Source: Pseudogymnoascus destructans
Lineage: Eukaryota > Ascomycota > Leotiomycetes > Thelebolales > Thelebolaceae
DNA length: 64,000 bases
Assembly: GCF_001641265.1 (NCBI RefSeq)
Contig: NW_020167531.1
Coordinates: 744,001-808,000, forward strand
Direction of reading: 5' to 3'
How positions within the stretch are numbered: position 1 is the stretch's first letter; each line of letters starts with the position of its first letter. The notes under the pieces were generated by a model. That model was not told the origin of the DNA, ran no database searches, and saw nothing but the letters and a program-made list of their open reading frames with translations. Position numbers and translations under genes: made by a program. Below, piece by piece: positions 1 to 11,604 of the stretch.

Positions 1-1057
1 AATGCCAGGCCTTCCCGCCATCCAACATAGTTGTGCTGCTCTGCGCGTTGTCATCTTCTGGATTCCCCGTTCACCTCTCCTGGTATGTAGCGGGGGTTGC
101 TGCCTTTGTTGTTCCACAGCAGCTCCGGGCTGCTGTACGTGGGCAGCAACTCCTGGCCTCTTCCTCCGAAGTGCTTCAGTGCTTGAACCAAGGTCCCATG
201 GGACCTGGTCCGGTTGGCGTGCTTTCCGAATCGACTTTTGTTGAGGATTTTCATGAACCTAAGAGTTCTCCATCTTCAGTTGGGTGGTGATATTTCTCCT
301 CGCCATCGACCAGCCCACCCAAGATCTTTACAAATCAGTATCGGACACCGTATTATCACCGAAGTTGGTACCGGAACTATTCGGCAGTTTCACAACTCGA
401 CTTGTCTTGGTGGCTTTTGGCTCCCTCATCTGGTTTTACTTCTTCGCCGGCCTTGACTTCTTTTTCGACAATGGTTCCTTTCTCGTCATTGGCTCATCTT
501 CAACATTAGTTATCTTCGATATTGGCTTTGCTTTCGACATTGGTTCATCTCTAGCATTGGCTTTTCTTTGGGCATCGACTACTCTATCGACTTTTGCGCG
601 CACGTTCGTCAACTTCTTCGGCTTTTCTTTTCGGTGTGTGTACACAGAGAGGTCAATAAATCGTGCTTTGAAATTAAGATCCTTATGAATGTGACTGTAA
701 GCCTGAATGTGATATAAATGCGGCGATAAAATGAGTGATGGTGTGAGGAATTGTGAATGGGCGAAGGTTCCGTGATTGTGAATCACGCCATCAAACTTCT
801 TTTCAGCATCACTCACTTATCAATAACCTCACAGGATTCAAACAACAAAAATACGACACTGTACAGAAAAGCGTATTCTTCAAGCTAATTCACGGCTTAG
901 CTAAGAACACAATATAATACGTTATGGCATGGTATGGTATACACACCGACCCTCCCAACCCAGCCCACCTTCCCAAACGCCATCCTCACCCAAAATCACC
1001 GCACCATCATAGCAAACCCATCCACAAACGCCAACCCTCAATCATGCATCTTACAAG
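1..1057. other. No confidently assigned gene
   Basis: Several short open frames overlap on both strands and none is convincing. A minus-strand frame at about 436-660 encodes a lysine-rich, low-complexity stretch but has no ATG in a sensible place. A second minus-strand frame is open from about 280 to the window edge and could be the end of a gene lying outside. Positions 900-1057 lie downstream of the transcription-factor gene and are rich in CCA/CCC runs. I see no RNA gene or repeat here. Confidence 0.4.
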
Positions 1058-4000
1058 TCACCCCTCATCTCCATCCCCCCTCACGCACCTCACACCTCCA
1101 CTCCCAATATCAAAAATATTCAACGGCCATGCACCCCCCGTCGTGGGTCCCCCACCATCCCCCATCATCCCCACCTGCTGCTGCTGCTGAGCACCCCCCA
1201 TAACAACACCCCCACCCATCTGCGCCATCTCCGTCCCTTCCCCTGCTCCCCCTCCATCCCCAGACCCCCCACCCATATCCCGCCCACCAAGCTGCATCAG
1301 CGCACTCGCGCTATAACAATCCTGCGGCTCTAAATTCCCCGCCATAGTCGACGTCCACAGGTGCCACGACTGCGACCCAGAGTGTGGATTCCCGTTCGCC
1401 CCGGTAGCGTTTCCATTAACACCCATCCCGCCAACGCCGTTCCCCGTCGCGGTGTTGGGTTGGGCGTTCGAGCGTACTGGCCATGCGGCTGGCACCTCTG
1501 ATGCCTGTGCTGCGAAGGCGGCGAGAAGGGGCGCCTCGACGCTGTCGCTCATGCCGGGTGTGTAGGCGTATCCGTGCTCCTGTGGCGGGTACGGCACCCC
1601 TGACGATGCGGGCGGGTCGGGGTAGTACTGTGTTGCGGCTGGGTAGGGTGTGGATTGGTGGGCAAGCCCTTGTTGGTCGGGTGTGAGGTAGGCATTTGTG
1701 GTTGTTGCGGAGCCATGTGAGTTGTCGGGGAATTGGGTGGGGAAAGTAGAGGAAGAGGGCTGAGGATAGGTGCTGGGATTGGTATGGGTGGGTGTTGTGG
1801 TGGTGCCGGTGGTGGAGGGAGCGGCGTTGGTGTTTTGGGATTGTGGAGGGCGGGAGGGGGATTTGAAGTGCTCGGCTGCCGCTTTGCTTTGCAAGTTGCG
1901 GCTCAAAAGCCCGATTGTGCCGTCGGTGACAACGCGGACTGCTTCGCGCAGACGGGTTCCAGAACCTAATGATGTTAGTTTTGTTGGGATGGATATCAGA
2001 AAGGAAGGATACATACCTAGTAATGCGCCAATATCGCCCATTATATTCAGCCACTCATCCATCGCGACTCTCAGTGCTGCCAGGTCCGACGCAGTCGTTT
2101 CATTGCGCTTCTCCCACTGCGCGAACAATGTCGTAGTAATCGCCATCACAAACACAGCGCTGTTATACCACGTCGTATCCAAACTCTTGAAAGTCTGGAG
2201 TTGCTTCGCTGCCACAAGCATCTGCCCTGCGCACTCGACACATATCCGCATGCTCTCCGTATTGAACGCCACATCTTGCGTCATGGACACAGCCGGGTGT
2301 CGTAGCAACATGCGGAATTCGAGACCCCATAGCTCGGCGTACAGAGCAAAAACGCGGGCCTCCTGTCCGTTCGATGCTGAGGAGGTAACGAGCTCGCTTG
2401 GCAAGCCATCGCGCCACTCCTTGATCTTGGCCTCGAGTGTGTGCATGGCCTCCATGTATGTGTCTGGCGACCGTTTCACGGTGTATACCGTGCTGAACAT
2501 TCCCAGGAATAGGGCGTGGACTTTGAAGGCCTGGAGGCCGATGCTATGGAGGCACTTCCCGCTTCTCTGCGCCAGGGGCAAGTCGAGCTCGGCAAATACT
2601 TCATCGTCCATTGGCTCTGGAATTTCGACGTCGAAGTCCTCGAGGCGGAAGGGCATGGGACGCCCGAGTTTGCCACTCAGTGTAATACTGATGACGAGGA
2701 TTGACCAGAAGATTCGCTTGCGGATCTCCTGGTCGTAGGCGCTCACGTCACTGTCAGGTCCCCACCGCTTGACTGAGTGGTGCAGGCCAAGCTCCATGGC
2801 AAATATCACCGTTACCCGTGAGAGGATCCAGCTGGCGCCTGGTTTGGGGAAATTGCGAAGGTGCGAGCAGACCAATGCCATGGCCTGTGCGTCTTCGAGC
2901 GTGTGGCTGCATGACAAGTCGTAGAACATGCCGAGCGCGTAGTGGTAGTGAAGGTTGGACTGGGCGTTAAGATAGGCTTGCTGCGATGAATCTTCCAGAT
3001 TCCGGACAGAGTATTGGAAGAACATGATGGCGAAGACCATGTGGATCATCACGGTTTGAGCGACGGTCGGACGGAAAGTTGGGTCATCGTAAACGCGAGT
3101 CAACTATCGTACATTAGAATCCTAGAGGCAATTTGAGCAAGTGGGCAATAGATACCAAAGCCATGAAGGTTCCCTTGTGAAGAATCGGCATAAATGAATT
3201 GACAACGCGGAAGAACCATTGTGCATATGTGATCCCCTCCTCTCGATCTGGCAGCTTGACCTTATCAAGCTTCGGGTTGATATTGAGGGCACTCTGCAGG
3301 AATGCCTGGTACGACTTATTATATAAATTCGGGTGTAGCGTATTCTGCTCCGGCTCATCGAGGTCCTGCGACGGGAAATCGGTTATGTCAATCTCCATCC
3401 CCAGAATCGACAGCGCCGTGCCCTTGATCGAGCTCAACACCGACGTCGGCGCTAGCACGCCCAGGTAGTTATCCCCAGGGCATCCCGCCCTGAACGCCGG
3501 CAGCACGCGGAACACATTCGTCTCCTGCGGGTTCGGGGGAGCGTTGTGGCTCGGCGTCGGAGTCGCGTACACGCTTGGGTTCGGGCCCGCAGTCCACATC
3601 GACGGGAGGCCATTATGGGAGACGTTGTTGTAGTACTGTGCAGCTGCTAGCTCTGGGAAGGTATTTGACGGCTTAACTTCAATGCCATTCTGCATCAGCA
3701 GGCCCTCGAGCTCGCGAATTCGCGACGATTGGTCGCGGTTCTGCTGCTCGATTGACTCCACGTAGCCTCGTGGGGCAGCGCGGCCGGTGATGCGGTCCGT
3801 GGTTCGACATTCCGTGTTATTTTGTAGGCAAGGTGAGCATCCATTTGTCAGGCCATCGCAGCGGATTTTCCGGACCTGTGAGAATCAATCAGCGCCTGTA
3901 TAGCTAGCTATAGGGGATGTATGCGTCGTACCTTGCATCGGTCGCAGGCCTGGCCCGTCCTCGTCGATGACTGTAGACGCTTCTTGACGGAGTTGGAGAA

Positions 4001-4081
4001 AGTCTCTGGCTTCGTTTCTGGCTTTGGAAGCTTCGCTGGCGTGCCCGTGGGCGACCCTGAGGCCGTTCGCTTTGGAGGCAT
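1058..4081 (-). CDS. Zn2Cys6 fungal-specific transcription factor
   Basis: This is a nuclear DNA-binding regulator of the Gal4 class with a C-terminal fungal-specific transcription factor domain. Four exons read 4081-3932, 3875-3156, 3103-2017 and 1965-1058, giving about 954 residues. The first intron splits the zinc cluster: spliced, it has the exact Cx2Cx6Cx6Cx2Cx6C spacing from about residue 46. A short coiled-coil-like linker follows (EQQNRDQSSRIRELEGLL). The middle-homology region contains the usual helical block around ALVCSHLRNFPKPGASWIL and RKRIFWSILVISITLSGKLG. The C-terminal ~250 residues are low complexity (Ser/Thr/Pro, Gly, Gln). I chose the ATG at 4081 because MPPKR begins the basic region; an in-frame ATG at 4414 would add 111 low-complexity residues. 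The 51-nt third intron is a multiple of three and could be read through. The regulated pathway cannot be told from sequence. Confidence 0.9.
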
Positions 4082-5223
4082 TGGGTGAGCTCGAGGCGAC
4101 GCGGAGGATGCCGTGCTTAGGATGCGTATGGAAGTAGCCGAAGGTGACGGAGACAGGGACGGCGACAGTGAATGATGACCGAGATGGTCTCGATGAGTTT
4201 GTCGCAACGCGCCCACGACAGGCTGAGACTGTAACGACAACGACGAGGCCGTGTTGTCGCGAAGGAATCGATGGGGATGGTGGTTTTGGCCCATTTTTGG
4301 GACCTCTGGGATTTTGTGTGGTGGACTGGGAAAACGCGCTAGTTTTCGAGGCTGGGGCTGGCTTGTGAATACCACGGTGCTGGATATCACTGTGATGGAA
4401 CATCCAGGGAGCACCGCGCATCATATTGCGTATATATATAAAATATATAAAAAAAGGCGTATTAATGAATAGGAAGTAGTGTGCATACATACTTCTTTTC
4501 TGTATTGAATGCGGCTGAGCATCTTTGCATCACCTTCAGAAATCCCCGAACACGGCTGGTTCTCGTCCTGCGTCGACGGTTCTCTCTCTCCGGACATATT
4601 ATAGGCACGTCTCTATATAACTTTATACTTGGTATTGGATGTCCCTGGACGGCCAACCAGACAAGCCAATCAGACAGCTACCGGGAATCCCGGGGCGGCG
4701 GGGGGCAGGGCGGCAGGGCGGCAGGGTAGATGATGCATATTGAAGCTGCAGATGTGGATATCCTGTCTGCACTGAACATCAGCCCTACGGCTGGGCTATG
4801 TGAGATGCGGGTTGTTCACTTTCTAGTGGAGCATTTATTAGCATTTGTCGCCTAAACATACCCCGCCGGCATATCATCGACCATCGACATCGACATGTCA
4901 ACCACAACCACAGCCACAGCCACAGACATCCCATCCCACCCAGCAATCGGTGTCATCCCGCAACTGCATCTCCTGAAACAACACCAAGAATCTCTTAGAG
5001 ACTCTACTCTCGAGACTACAGTATTCTGGACCTCACCTCACCCACTCCGAAAATCACCGCCGCATCGGCGATTGGACCCCAAAACCCACCTGAACAACTG
5101 CCTCGCCATCTCCCACCACAGCCACCACCACAACCCAAGACATCCATCCATCGCATATACCTCTCCCTCGCCCTCATCAAGCCTTCTGCGTTTGTGCGTA
5201 CGACCTCGCCCTCACCGCCACCA
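4082..5223. promoter_or_regulatory. Divergent intergenic region between the Zn2Cys6 factor and CGI121
   Basis: About 1.1 kb separates two divergent genes. It holds an AT-rich stretch (4431-4450), a TATATAA at about 4612 and a G-rich tract near 4690-4725. The open frames in it are low-complexity Pro/Ser/His translations without family features. If the upstream ATG of the transcription factor (4414) is used, part of it is that gene's first exon. Confidence 0.4.
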
Positions 5224-6029
5224 ATGTCCCTCACCACCATCGCCATCGACCACCTGCCCCCAGGCCACGACGTTCACATCGCCCTCTTCCACTCCATCAC
5301 CAACGCCGCTTTCCTGCACGCACAGCTGCTCGCCAGCAACACCGACTTCGAATATGCCCTCGTCGATGCTGGCGTCGTGCGTCCTCCCTTCCTCTTCCGG
5401 CCCGTAATCTCTTGTCCGGGCAGATATGTGTCACGTGATTATGATATGTACGAGGCAGACGGGCTGACTGGCTACCATAGATCGTGTCGAAGGTGCAGAT
5501 CCTCGCTGCCGCATTCAGGGCGATAAACGATAATCTCGAAGGCCGACTGCGGACGCGGAACGTGCATTCTGAGATGGTCTTCTGTCTCAGCCCCAATAAC
5601 AACGTGAGTCGACGTCCGATTTCGAGACCCCTCCCCACACGGCTTCAACATCACTCATCTCCAATGCATACTAACCGTCCCCCCCAGATCGCAGAATCCT
5701 TCCGCCGCTTCGGCGTCTCCCCCACCACCACCTCCCTAATAGCCATCAAAACCACCACCCCCTCCTCCCCATCCTCCCTCACCCCCGCATCGATACAAGC
5801 GCACCTCGCCTCCGCCGTGGAGGGCAAGCAGGTCCCCTTCAGCGATGAGGAGCTCGGCATGGTGACGGACTGGGCGAGGGTGAGGAAGGTGTATAAGCTC
5901 CCGCTTGTGGGACAGCAGGGGAAGAAGAAGGGGATGGGGGAGGAGGAGAAGAGGGAGGAGGAGGAGAGGGAGAGGAGGGAGGTGGGGGTTCAGGTTTTGG
6001 GGGCTATGGCGTTGAGGGGTGCGTCGTAG
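5224..6029 (+). CDS. CGI121: EKC/KEOPS complex subunit Cgi121
   Basis: Cgi121 is the small KEOPS subunit that binds Bud32 and helps N6-threonylcarbamoyladenosine formation on ANN-decoding tRNAs; yeast KEOPS also affects telomeres. Three exons (5224-5376, 5481-5603, 5688-6029) join in frame to 205 residues, slightly longer than yeast Cgi121. The N-terminus has the family pattern of a hydrophobic strand, a short loop and ALFHSITNAAFL. Exon 2 gives VSKVQILAAAFRAINDNLEG and the RTRNVHSEMVFCLSPNNN segment. Exon 3 starts IAESFRRFGVSPTTTSLI, which matches the family's 'leucine/phenylalanine-x-FG(I/V)' region. The introns begin GTGCGT and GTGAGT and end CATAG and CCCAG. A lysine/glutamate-rich insertion (~residues 165-195) precedes the end and looks lineage-specific. 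Confidence 0.9.
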
Positions 6030-6414
6030 TGAGGGATGGGATTGCAAATAGAAATCATGACATTTAATAAAGTGGCTATCTGGTTGCTGTTGGTGAGACA
6101 TCTCATCATGAATCACCGCCGCATAAATGGGAGGCTACAGCTACTACTGAACTCCAACCCCAACTGGATATCATCACAAAAACCACAAGAACAACCACAG
6201 AAACGATGAATGAAGAAAAACAAGTTCTCCCGAAATTCATATCACTACAATACAAGAAAACCGGCTTTCGCCGCGCTCATCATTCCCACCCACTACTCCC
6301 AACCCAAACCCGTATAATACATACAAACCCTAACATATACTCGAACTTTCAAAAAAACTCACCCCCACAAACGCCTCGCGCCACCTCACTCACCACTTCA
6401 CTTCCCAACCATCA
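6030..6414. other. Convergent intergenic spacer
   Basis: Between the CGI121 stop and the kinesin stop there are 385 bases of 3' flanking sequence. They are rich in CCAACC/ACAACC and have no credible coding frame. They presumably hold both polyadenylation signals; AATAAA is seen at about 6065 on the plus strand. Confidence 0.5.
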
Positions 6415-9400
6415 TCACCTCCACCCCCCCTTCCCCACAACCCCAACCGCACTCTCCCTCTGCCTCGGCGTCCCCACAGCCCCCAACCTAACAGCCTGCA
6501 CCGCACTCATTCCCCCCACCGAACTCGCAATCGTCGTCCTCCTCGGCCCCGGCCCCCCGGACGCACTCTTAATCACCGGCGCCGTCCTTGGACTCAACAC
6601 GCTCCCAACCACAGGTTCCTTCCCAGACCCAACCATCCTCCTCGCCTGCCCGGCCGAGAAATGCGCTTCTGCAGGCGGACTGCCCCCGCCCACGATAGAA
6701 GCGGCAGTAGGACTGCGGCGGCGCGCAGTGCGCAGGGCGCTCTCGGACATGCTGTGCGCGTGACTACCGCGGGACTGACGCAGCGCAGCGCGGATCTTGG
6801 CACTATCCGCGTGCGAAATATTTTCCGTGTCTGACGTCAGCGCGGACGAGTCGGGCGTCGAGGACGGCGTGAGTTCGTTAGCGAGCGCGGAGGTGGGAGG
6901 AGCGGATGTCGAGAGACGGTTTCCGGCTTTGGTGGGGTCGATGGAGCGGAGTGGGGAGGTGTCGGAGAAGGATGGGGATGTGGAGGTTGGATGGGTGGGG
7001 GATGTGTTGTCGGGTCGCTTCGAGAGGAAGCCGGCTTGGAAGCGGCTGTTCTTGGGCTTGATGTCCAGGCTTGGCTGGGGCGCTTCGGGGACGGGCGAGG
7101 AATCTGTCGAGTCGTCTAGCAGTTCTGAAGCGAGGTTCGATGGCAGCGGTGGCAGGATAAAGCTCGCTTCCCCTGAGGAGGCCTCGGGTGTGAATTGAAG
7201 CTTCTGAGGCGTCTTTTCAAACTCCGCGAGAGCGCCCGAGTCGGCGTCGTCACGCCAGCGCACGCTGCGCTTCTTCAGTGACTTCTTGTTCGGCGTGAAG
7301 GAGATGCCCTTCTTGCCTGGCACCTTGCGACGTCTAGGCGAGCCTCGCATGGGGGAGGGAGCCACATGGTCTGGGACTGGAGCGGGTAGAGGCTCCAATG
7401 TTAGCGGTGCGATCTGAGTTTCGTCATCTACGAACAAGTTGACTTGCTTCTTCTTCTTCGGTGTCCCACGCTTCGTTGGTGGGAAGGCCTGGGTAACATT
7501 GAGCGATCCATCGGGCTTGATGACGTGCGATGCTGCAGTCGAGCAGCTGTTGAATAGCCTGGTCAAAACCGACTTGGCATGCCGGACGGCATCCTCCTGG
7601 CTCATGGCTAGGATGTCACCGAGAGAAGAGATCAGGTCGAACTGGGCAGAGAGCAGCACTTGCATAACGCCCAAATCTCCGGATTTCTCTAACTCGACAA
7701 CCTCCAATAGCGCATCGCGTGCAGCGTTGGCCTTGAGGAGTTCCGCTTCGCGTTCCAAACTCGCGGCTTCTGTTCCATCTGTTGTGCCATCAGCCTCCGT
7801 CAGCTGGCGAATACTGTTCTGCGCCGCGGAATCAATAGCGCGCTCCCAGTTGTTCTTCTGCTGTCGTTGATGGTAATGCTGGCGGCTATGCTCTAACTCG
7901 ACCAAGATTCCTTGAGCTGTCTTCCTCATTGAGGTCAAGCTTGGTGGCATGACGCCATCGTCTCTGTTGTCGCAAATGCTGTCGAAGGAAGCAATCCATG
8001 CTGACAGGATTGAGATTCTGCGCTCGATCTGGTGTAGCTTCTTCATGTTATTTGACTTTTCCTGTCTCTCCGAAACCGACAATTCGTATGCCGCGCGAAT
8101 TCTTGCGATGCCTTCTTTCGCAATGTGATCTCTCTTTTCGGTCTGCTTCTTAAATTTCACAAACGCCGCCTCTTCATAATTCTTTTGCTGGGCTCTGAGC
8201 TCAGTAATGAGAGCCATTTGCTCATCGATCTTAATTACGAAATCCTTCACATGACGGTTGACATTATAAACGTTTCTCGTGACCTTCGTTTGGATGTTCT
8301 TGGCTCTGTTCGCATATCGCAATGTATTCTGCGTCTCGTCGAAATGTGCACTCGAGGGGCTGACGCAAACAATCATAACCGTCCTGCAGTTGCCTCCGAG
8401 AGAGAATTTAAGCAGTCGAGTGAGCTTTGAATTTCTGTAGGGGACGTGGTTCTTCTTGCGGGGGTCACACAATGCGTTGATACAGCTTCCCAAGGCTAGC
8501 AGTGATTTGTTGATGTTCGCACCTTCGAGAAGGCGGTCTCCCCGATTCTTCGTCACGCTAGCGCGCTCGCTGCCGGCAAGATCGATAATGCTGAGTGTTG
8601 CCATCGTATGTGGCTCGTTCACGGCGGCGTTCCTGTCCTTTTGCGCCACATTGATCTGTAAAACCGCATGTGATCGTGATGATGTCGCGTTAGCTTCTGT
8701 TGGTGATATTGTGCGGTACTCGTTTCCCTTAACAATCATGTCCATGACTTCCTGGACGTCTTTGGGGTGGTGGCTAGATAACGCAGCCACGGAGACAGTT
8801 TGGTTCGCATCTTCTCTCAGCATCAATCCTTGTTTACTTCCACCTGGCTCGAGTAAATCTCGGATCGTCTCGTTATAGATCTCCAGGTATGAAAGGGACA
8901 CCTCAGTATGCTTCTCGTCGCTCCTCTCTGCAATCTTCTCGAACAACTCTTGCATTGTCAAGAAAATGATGCCAGGCTGCTGAGCTGTTCCGGTAATCGT
9001 ATGGGTCTTGCCACAGCCGGTGGCTCCATATGCGAAAACAGTGGCATTGTATCCGTCCAGCACGCTATCCAGAAGACTTCGAGTTGTCGCTTCGTATACG
9101 TCGCCCTGTGTTGTGTTCTCGTCAAAGACTCGGTCGAATCCGAAGGTCTGATCCTTGCTTCGCTTTCCCATGCTCAAGAGGTTTCCCCGAGAGAATTTCG
9201 TCATGCCATTGTCTTCGGGTGGATCGAACACACTGTAAGAATTAGCACCAGCAGCGGTCTCCAACTTGAGAAACATACAGGCATTTATCGTCCACAACTT
9301 TGATCACCGGGTGTATGCCTTTATTCGTAATTCTCGAAGTGGGCGCTGCTGCGAGGGACCCATCGCCCAGAAAGATTGTTCCATCATCGCATTTCTTGCT

Positions 9401-9574
9401 ACAAATTGTCAGAGTCCGGATTCTGAGCCACACGGCGGATACACTTACAGTTGCGCAGCCTCCTTGAGCGTGAACGGTCTCACACGAACTATAAACTGTT
9501 ATTCCAGCTCATAGAAGTGTATGGTCACCCTTACCAGTTACTGAGATAGAAGACGCTCCTGTAGGTGGCTCCAT
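6415..9574 (-). CDS. Kinesin-8 motor protein (Kip3/KipB/Klp5 family)
   Basis: Kinesin-8 motors walk to microtubule plus ends and promote depolymerisation, setting spindle length and chromosome alignment. Four exons (9574-9535, 9488-9449, 9398-9279, 9232-6415) give 1005 residues, close to known fungal members (~990). The motor domain is N-terminal: SVTVRVRPFT at residues 11-20, P-loop AYGATGCGKTHT near 134-145, switch I with NATSSRSHA, switch II DLAGSERA, and the neck region after RYANRAKNIQTKV. A coiled coil (IDEQMALITELRAQQKNYEE...) follows, then a long disordered basic tail rich in Ser/Pro with KKKK and RRRK clusters, as is usual in this family. Three tiny 5' exons of 40, 40 and 120 nt are typical of ascomycete kinesin genes. 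All introns are GT-AG, 46-53 nt. Confidence 0.93.
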
Positions 9575-9598
9575 CTCTGTTGTTGCTCGGATCCTCTG

Positions 9599-9862
9599 TC
9601 AACCTCCTCCCAGAACTCGCGTAAACAAAGCCCCTTTGGCTCCTGGTTGACCCCGGTATATCGTAATTATAAATGTGAGTGGCAGAATAATGTTTCTGGT
9701 ATCTTGGGCTGTTGCTGTTGTTAGTAGGTTGTGTCGCAATTGTATGGGCTGTAAACTGAGGGTCCTCCCTTGATGTTGTGGTGGTTGTCTATCCAACGCA
9801 AGCGACGCAACCAACTGCAGGCTGACAAGACGCGGCTTCACGACTTGAAACATCCCTGCCAT
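9599..9862 (-). other. Short open frame in the kinesin leader
   Basis: An 87-codon frame with its own ATG (9862) ends 25 bp upstream of the kinesin ATG on the same strand. It shows no family features. It may be an upstream ORF in the kinesin 5' leader or chance. Confidence 0.2.
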
Positions 9863-9896
9863 GATTTTCTATTTCTCAGGAACCATCTTAATAAAC

Positions 9897-10007
9897 TCAG
9901 GTCACAAGAATTGTGTCGGAATTTCATTTAAGACAACGATTGCAGAGCATCTCAGGTCACAAGAGAATGTCTTGGAATTTCATTTTAAAGCAACGATTGC
10001 ATAGCAT
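9897..10007. repeat. Tandem duplication, two ~54-bp units
   Basis: Two imperfect copies begin CTCAGGTCACAAGA at 9897 and 9951 and share GGAATTTCATTT and CAACGATTGCA cores. They lie in the 9575-10120 spacer between the kinesin start and the end of the next minus-strand gene. Confidence 0.75.
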
Positions 10008-10120
10008 TCATTATAATTCACCGAGCAGAAGAGTGGCCATAAAAGAGCAGAGATAACCAGGTCATAAAACACCAACCGAACAGACAGAACAGCCAGAATA
10101 GCCGGAACTTCGCTCCATCC

Positions 10121-11077
10121 TCAAGAGACCACAGCAACCTCAGGTAAAACTCGTATCACTGGAGGCTTTACTGCGATTCCCAGATCAATCACCTCCTTTC
10201 CTTTCTCGTTGGTCCAACCCCTCTCTGGCCCCCACGATATCACTTTCCGATGCTGGTTCACCACACTCATCAAACCGCTTATCATGGGTCCATCCTTGTT
10301 AATTGAAGTCCAGGCGTCAAGCTGGACCTCACTGATTGATGGCACAGCCTCCAAAATCTTGTCAAGCAAGGATTTCGAAAAATCTTCATAGAATGATTCG
10401 CCCAGACCTCTGGCGCGGTACCCATTGAACATTGGATTTGATGTATCAACCTGAACAATGACTTTGAGAATGCGAACATTTATGGCATCCTTTAGGCCTA
10501 GAGATTCCGTCACAGCCCAGTTCTTCGGAGGGCTTGCAAACCCTGGGCCAAGGCGCAACTCAAGGGATGATATAGAGCTCCGGCATCGTGGGGATAGGCG
10601 GGCAAGAAGAGGCCGTTTTGACTTGAAGTACCGGTCGATACATGGGAAGATGCGGAACGTTCTGGTGGAATAAAGGAGATGAGATGCCTCCCCGTGTATT
10701 CGGCGCGAGGCATATAATATGGACAACTTGCGATGGATGTTTTTGTAGTTGTCCGGGTCCAGGTCAATGACGTCGGGGCAAGAGTGGAATATCAAGGCGT
10801 ATATCTTCAACCGAAGCTCCGAGGGGAGATCGAGAAGCCTGAACGGTTCTGTTGCTTCTGACTTCGATGTCACATCTTCCGTAGGGTACGCCCTGGTCGC
10901 GGAGATCTTGGCACCTCCCCATGCCCTCAGCGTCAACACTTTGTGTTTCATTGACGAATCTTCCGGCTCCGATTTCTGATCTTGTGGAGAATACGCGGAT
11001 GTGTGGATCGCACTGGTTCCAGAGACCTTCGCACTTCCTCCTCCCCGTGACCTCAGCGTCAACACTTTATTCTTCAT
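10121..11077 (-). CDS. 2EXR/F-box-like protein with duplicated N-terminal module
   Basis: A single exon of 318 residues from the ATG at 11077. The central FRLLDLPSELRLKIYALIF block (about residues 80-98) is the hallmark of the large fungal 2EXR/F-box-like family, whose members are mostly uncharacterised and are thought to be substrate adaptors or allorecognition-type proteins. It is followed by the usual ASRRIHGEASHLLYSTRTFRI segment. The N-terminus holds a repeated module: MKNKVLTLRSRGGG at residue 1 and MKHKVLTLRAWGG about 42 residues later, each followed by a Ser/Thr-rich spacer and an acidic stretch. The frame remains open 15 codons upstream of the ATG without another ATG, so a short 5' exon is possible. 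Function beyond the family is unknown. Confidence 0.7.
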   Translation of the reverse strand: MKNKVLTLRSRGGGSAKVSGTSAIHTSAYSPQDQKSEPEDSSMKHKVLTLRAWGGAKISATRAYPTEDVTSKSEATEPFRLLDLPSELRLKIYALIFHSCPDVIDLDPDNYKNIHRKLSILYASRRIHGEASHLLYSTRTFRIFPCIDRYFKSKRPLLARLSPRCRSSISSLELRLGPGFASPPKNWAVTESLGLKDAINVRILKVIVQVDTSNPMFNGYRARGLGESFYEDFSKSLLDKILEAVPSISEVQLDAWTSINKDGPMISGLMSVVNQHRKVISWGPERGWTNEKGKEVIDLGIAVKPPVIRVLPEVAVVS

Positions 11078-11604
11078 TGATGCAGTGATTTTCTTGATGA
11101 TTTCAGGGTTTGGATTTGTCAAAGAGTAGTTTTATTGAACGTTAAATCGTAAAATAGGTAGCTTAGGGCCAAGATAGTACGAAAGTTGTAGTGGAAGGGT
11201 TTTGAGTGTAGCACTACAACGGGCGAGATCCTTTCATGGAGCGGACTTCGAAAAGAACCGGACTCATGGTCTCGTCTTTAGCAGAGCCATTTCGGTCTCC
11301 CCAGCTAATACAACTCTACGTCCATTGAAAGTAAAGGAGCGTCGAGTCAAATTTCGTTTACTGGGTGTCAACTTTGAAGAAGAAAGGACGAGACGAGGAC
11401 AGGAAGTTTGTTTTATGTAGAAATAACTGCTAGCGTGGTTGAGTCGGTCACCGTACCGACCTAGGCTGGTTTTTTTGGGAGGACCATAATTCCATCATCG
11501 AATAACCCCCCAGAGCCTCATTTAAGCTCAAATGACCTTCTAGTCGGAGTGTCGCATTTGTAGGATTCACATATTGGGCATCCTTTGAAGCTCAGATTTC
11601 CACA
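11078..11604. promoter_or_regulatory. Divergent promoter region, 2EXR-like gene and TIM50
   Basis: A 527-bp spacer between two divergent starts. No gene is seen. A GACCTAGGCTGG stretch followed by T7 lies at 11458-11477. There is no clear TATA box. Confidence 0.4.

Noticed and set aside
284..688. 134-codon hydrophobic plus-strand frame
   Set aside because: Phe/Ser-rich because it is the complement of a Lys/Glu-rich repeat; no membrane-protein family pattern.
1770..2738. 322-codon plus-strand frame
   Set aside because: Antisense of the transcription factor's coding exons, crossing its intron.
4895..5407. 170-codon plus-strand frame upstream of CGI121
   Set aside because: Pro/His/Ser-rich translation in another frame of the CGI121 first exon and its leader; the Cgi121 frame has clear family features.
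6206..6763. 185-codon plus-strand frame
   Set aside because: Antisense to the low-complexity tail of the kinesin-8 gene; composition mirrors that gene and there is no independent support.
11430..11480. Possible tRNA (GGTTGAGTCGG... with following T-run)
   Set aside because: No complete cloverleaf; A and B boxes cannot both be placed.
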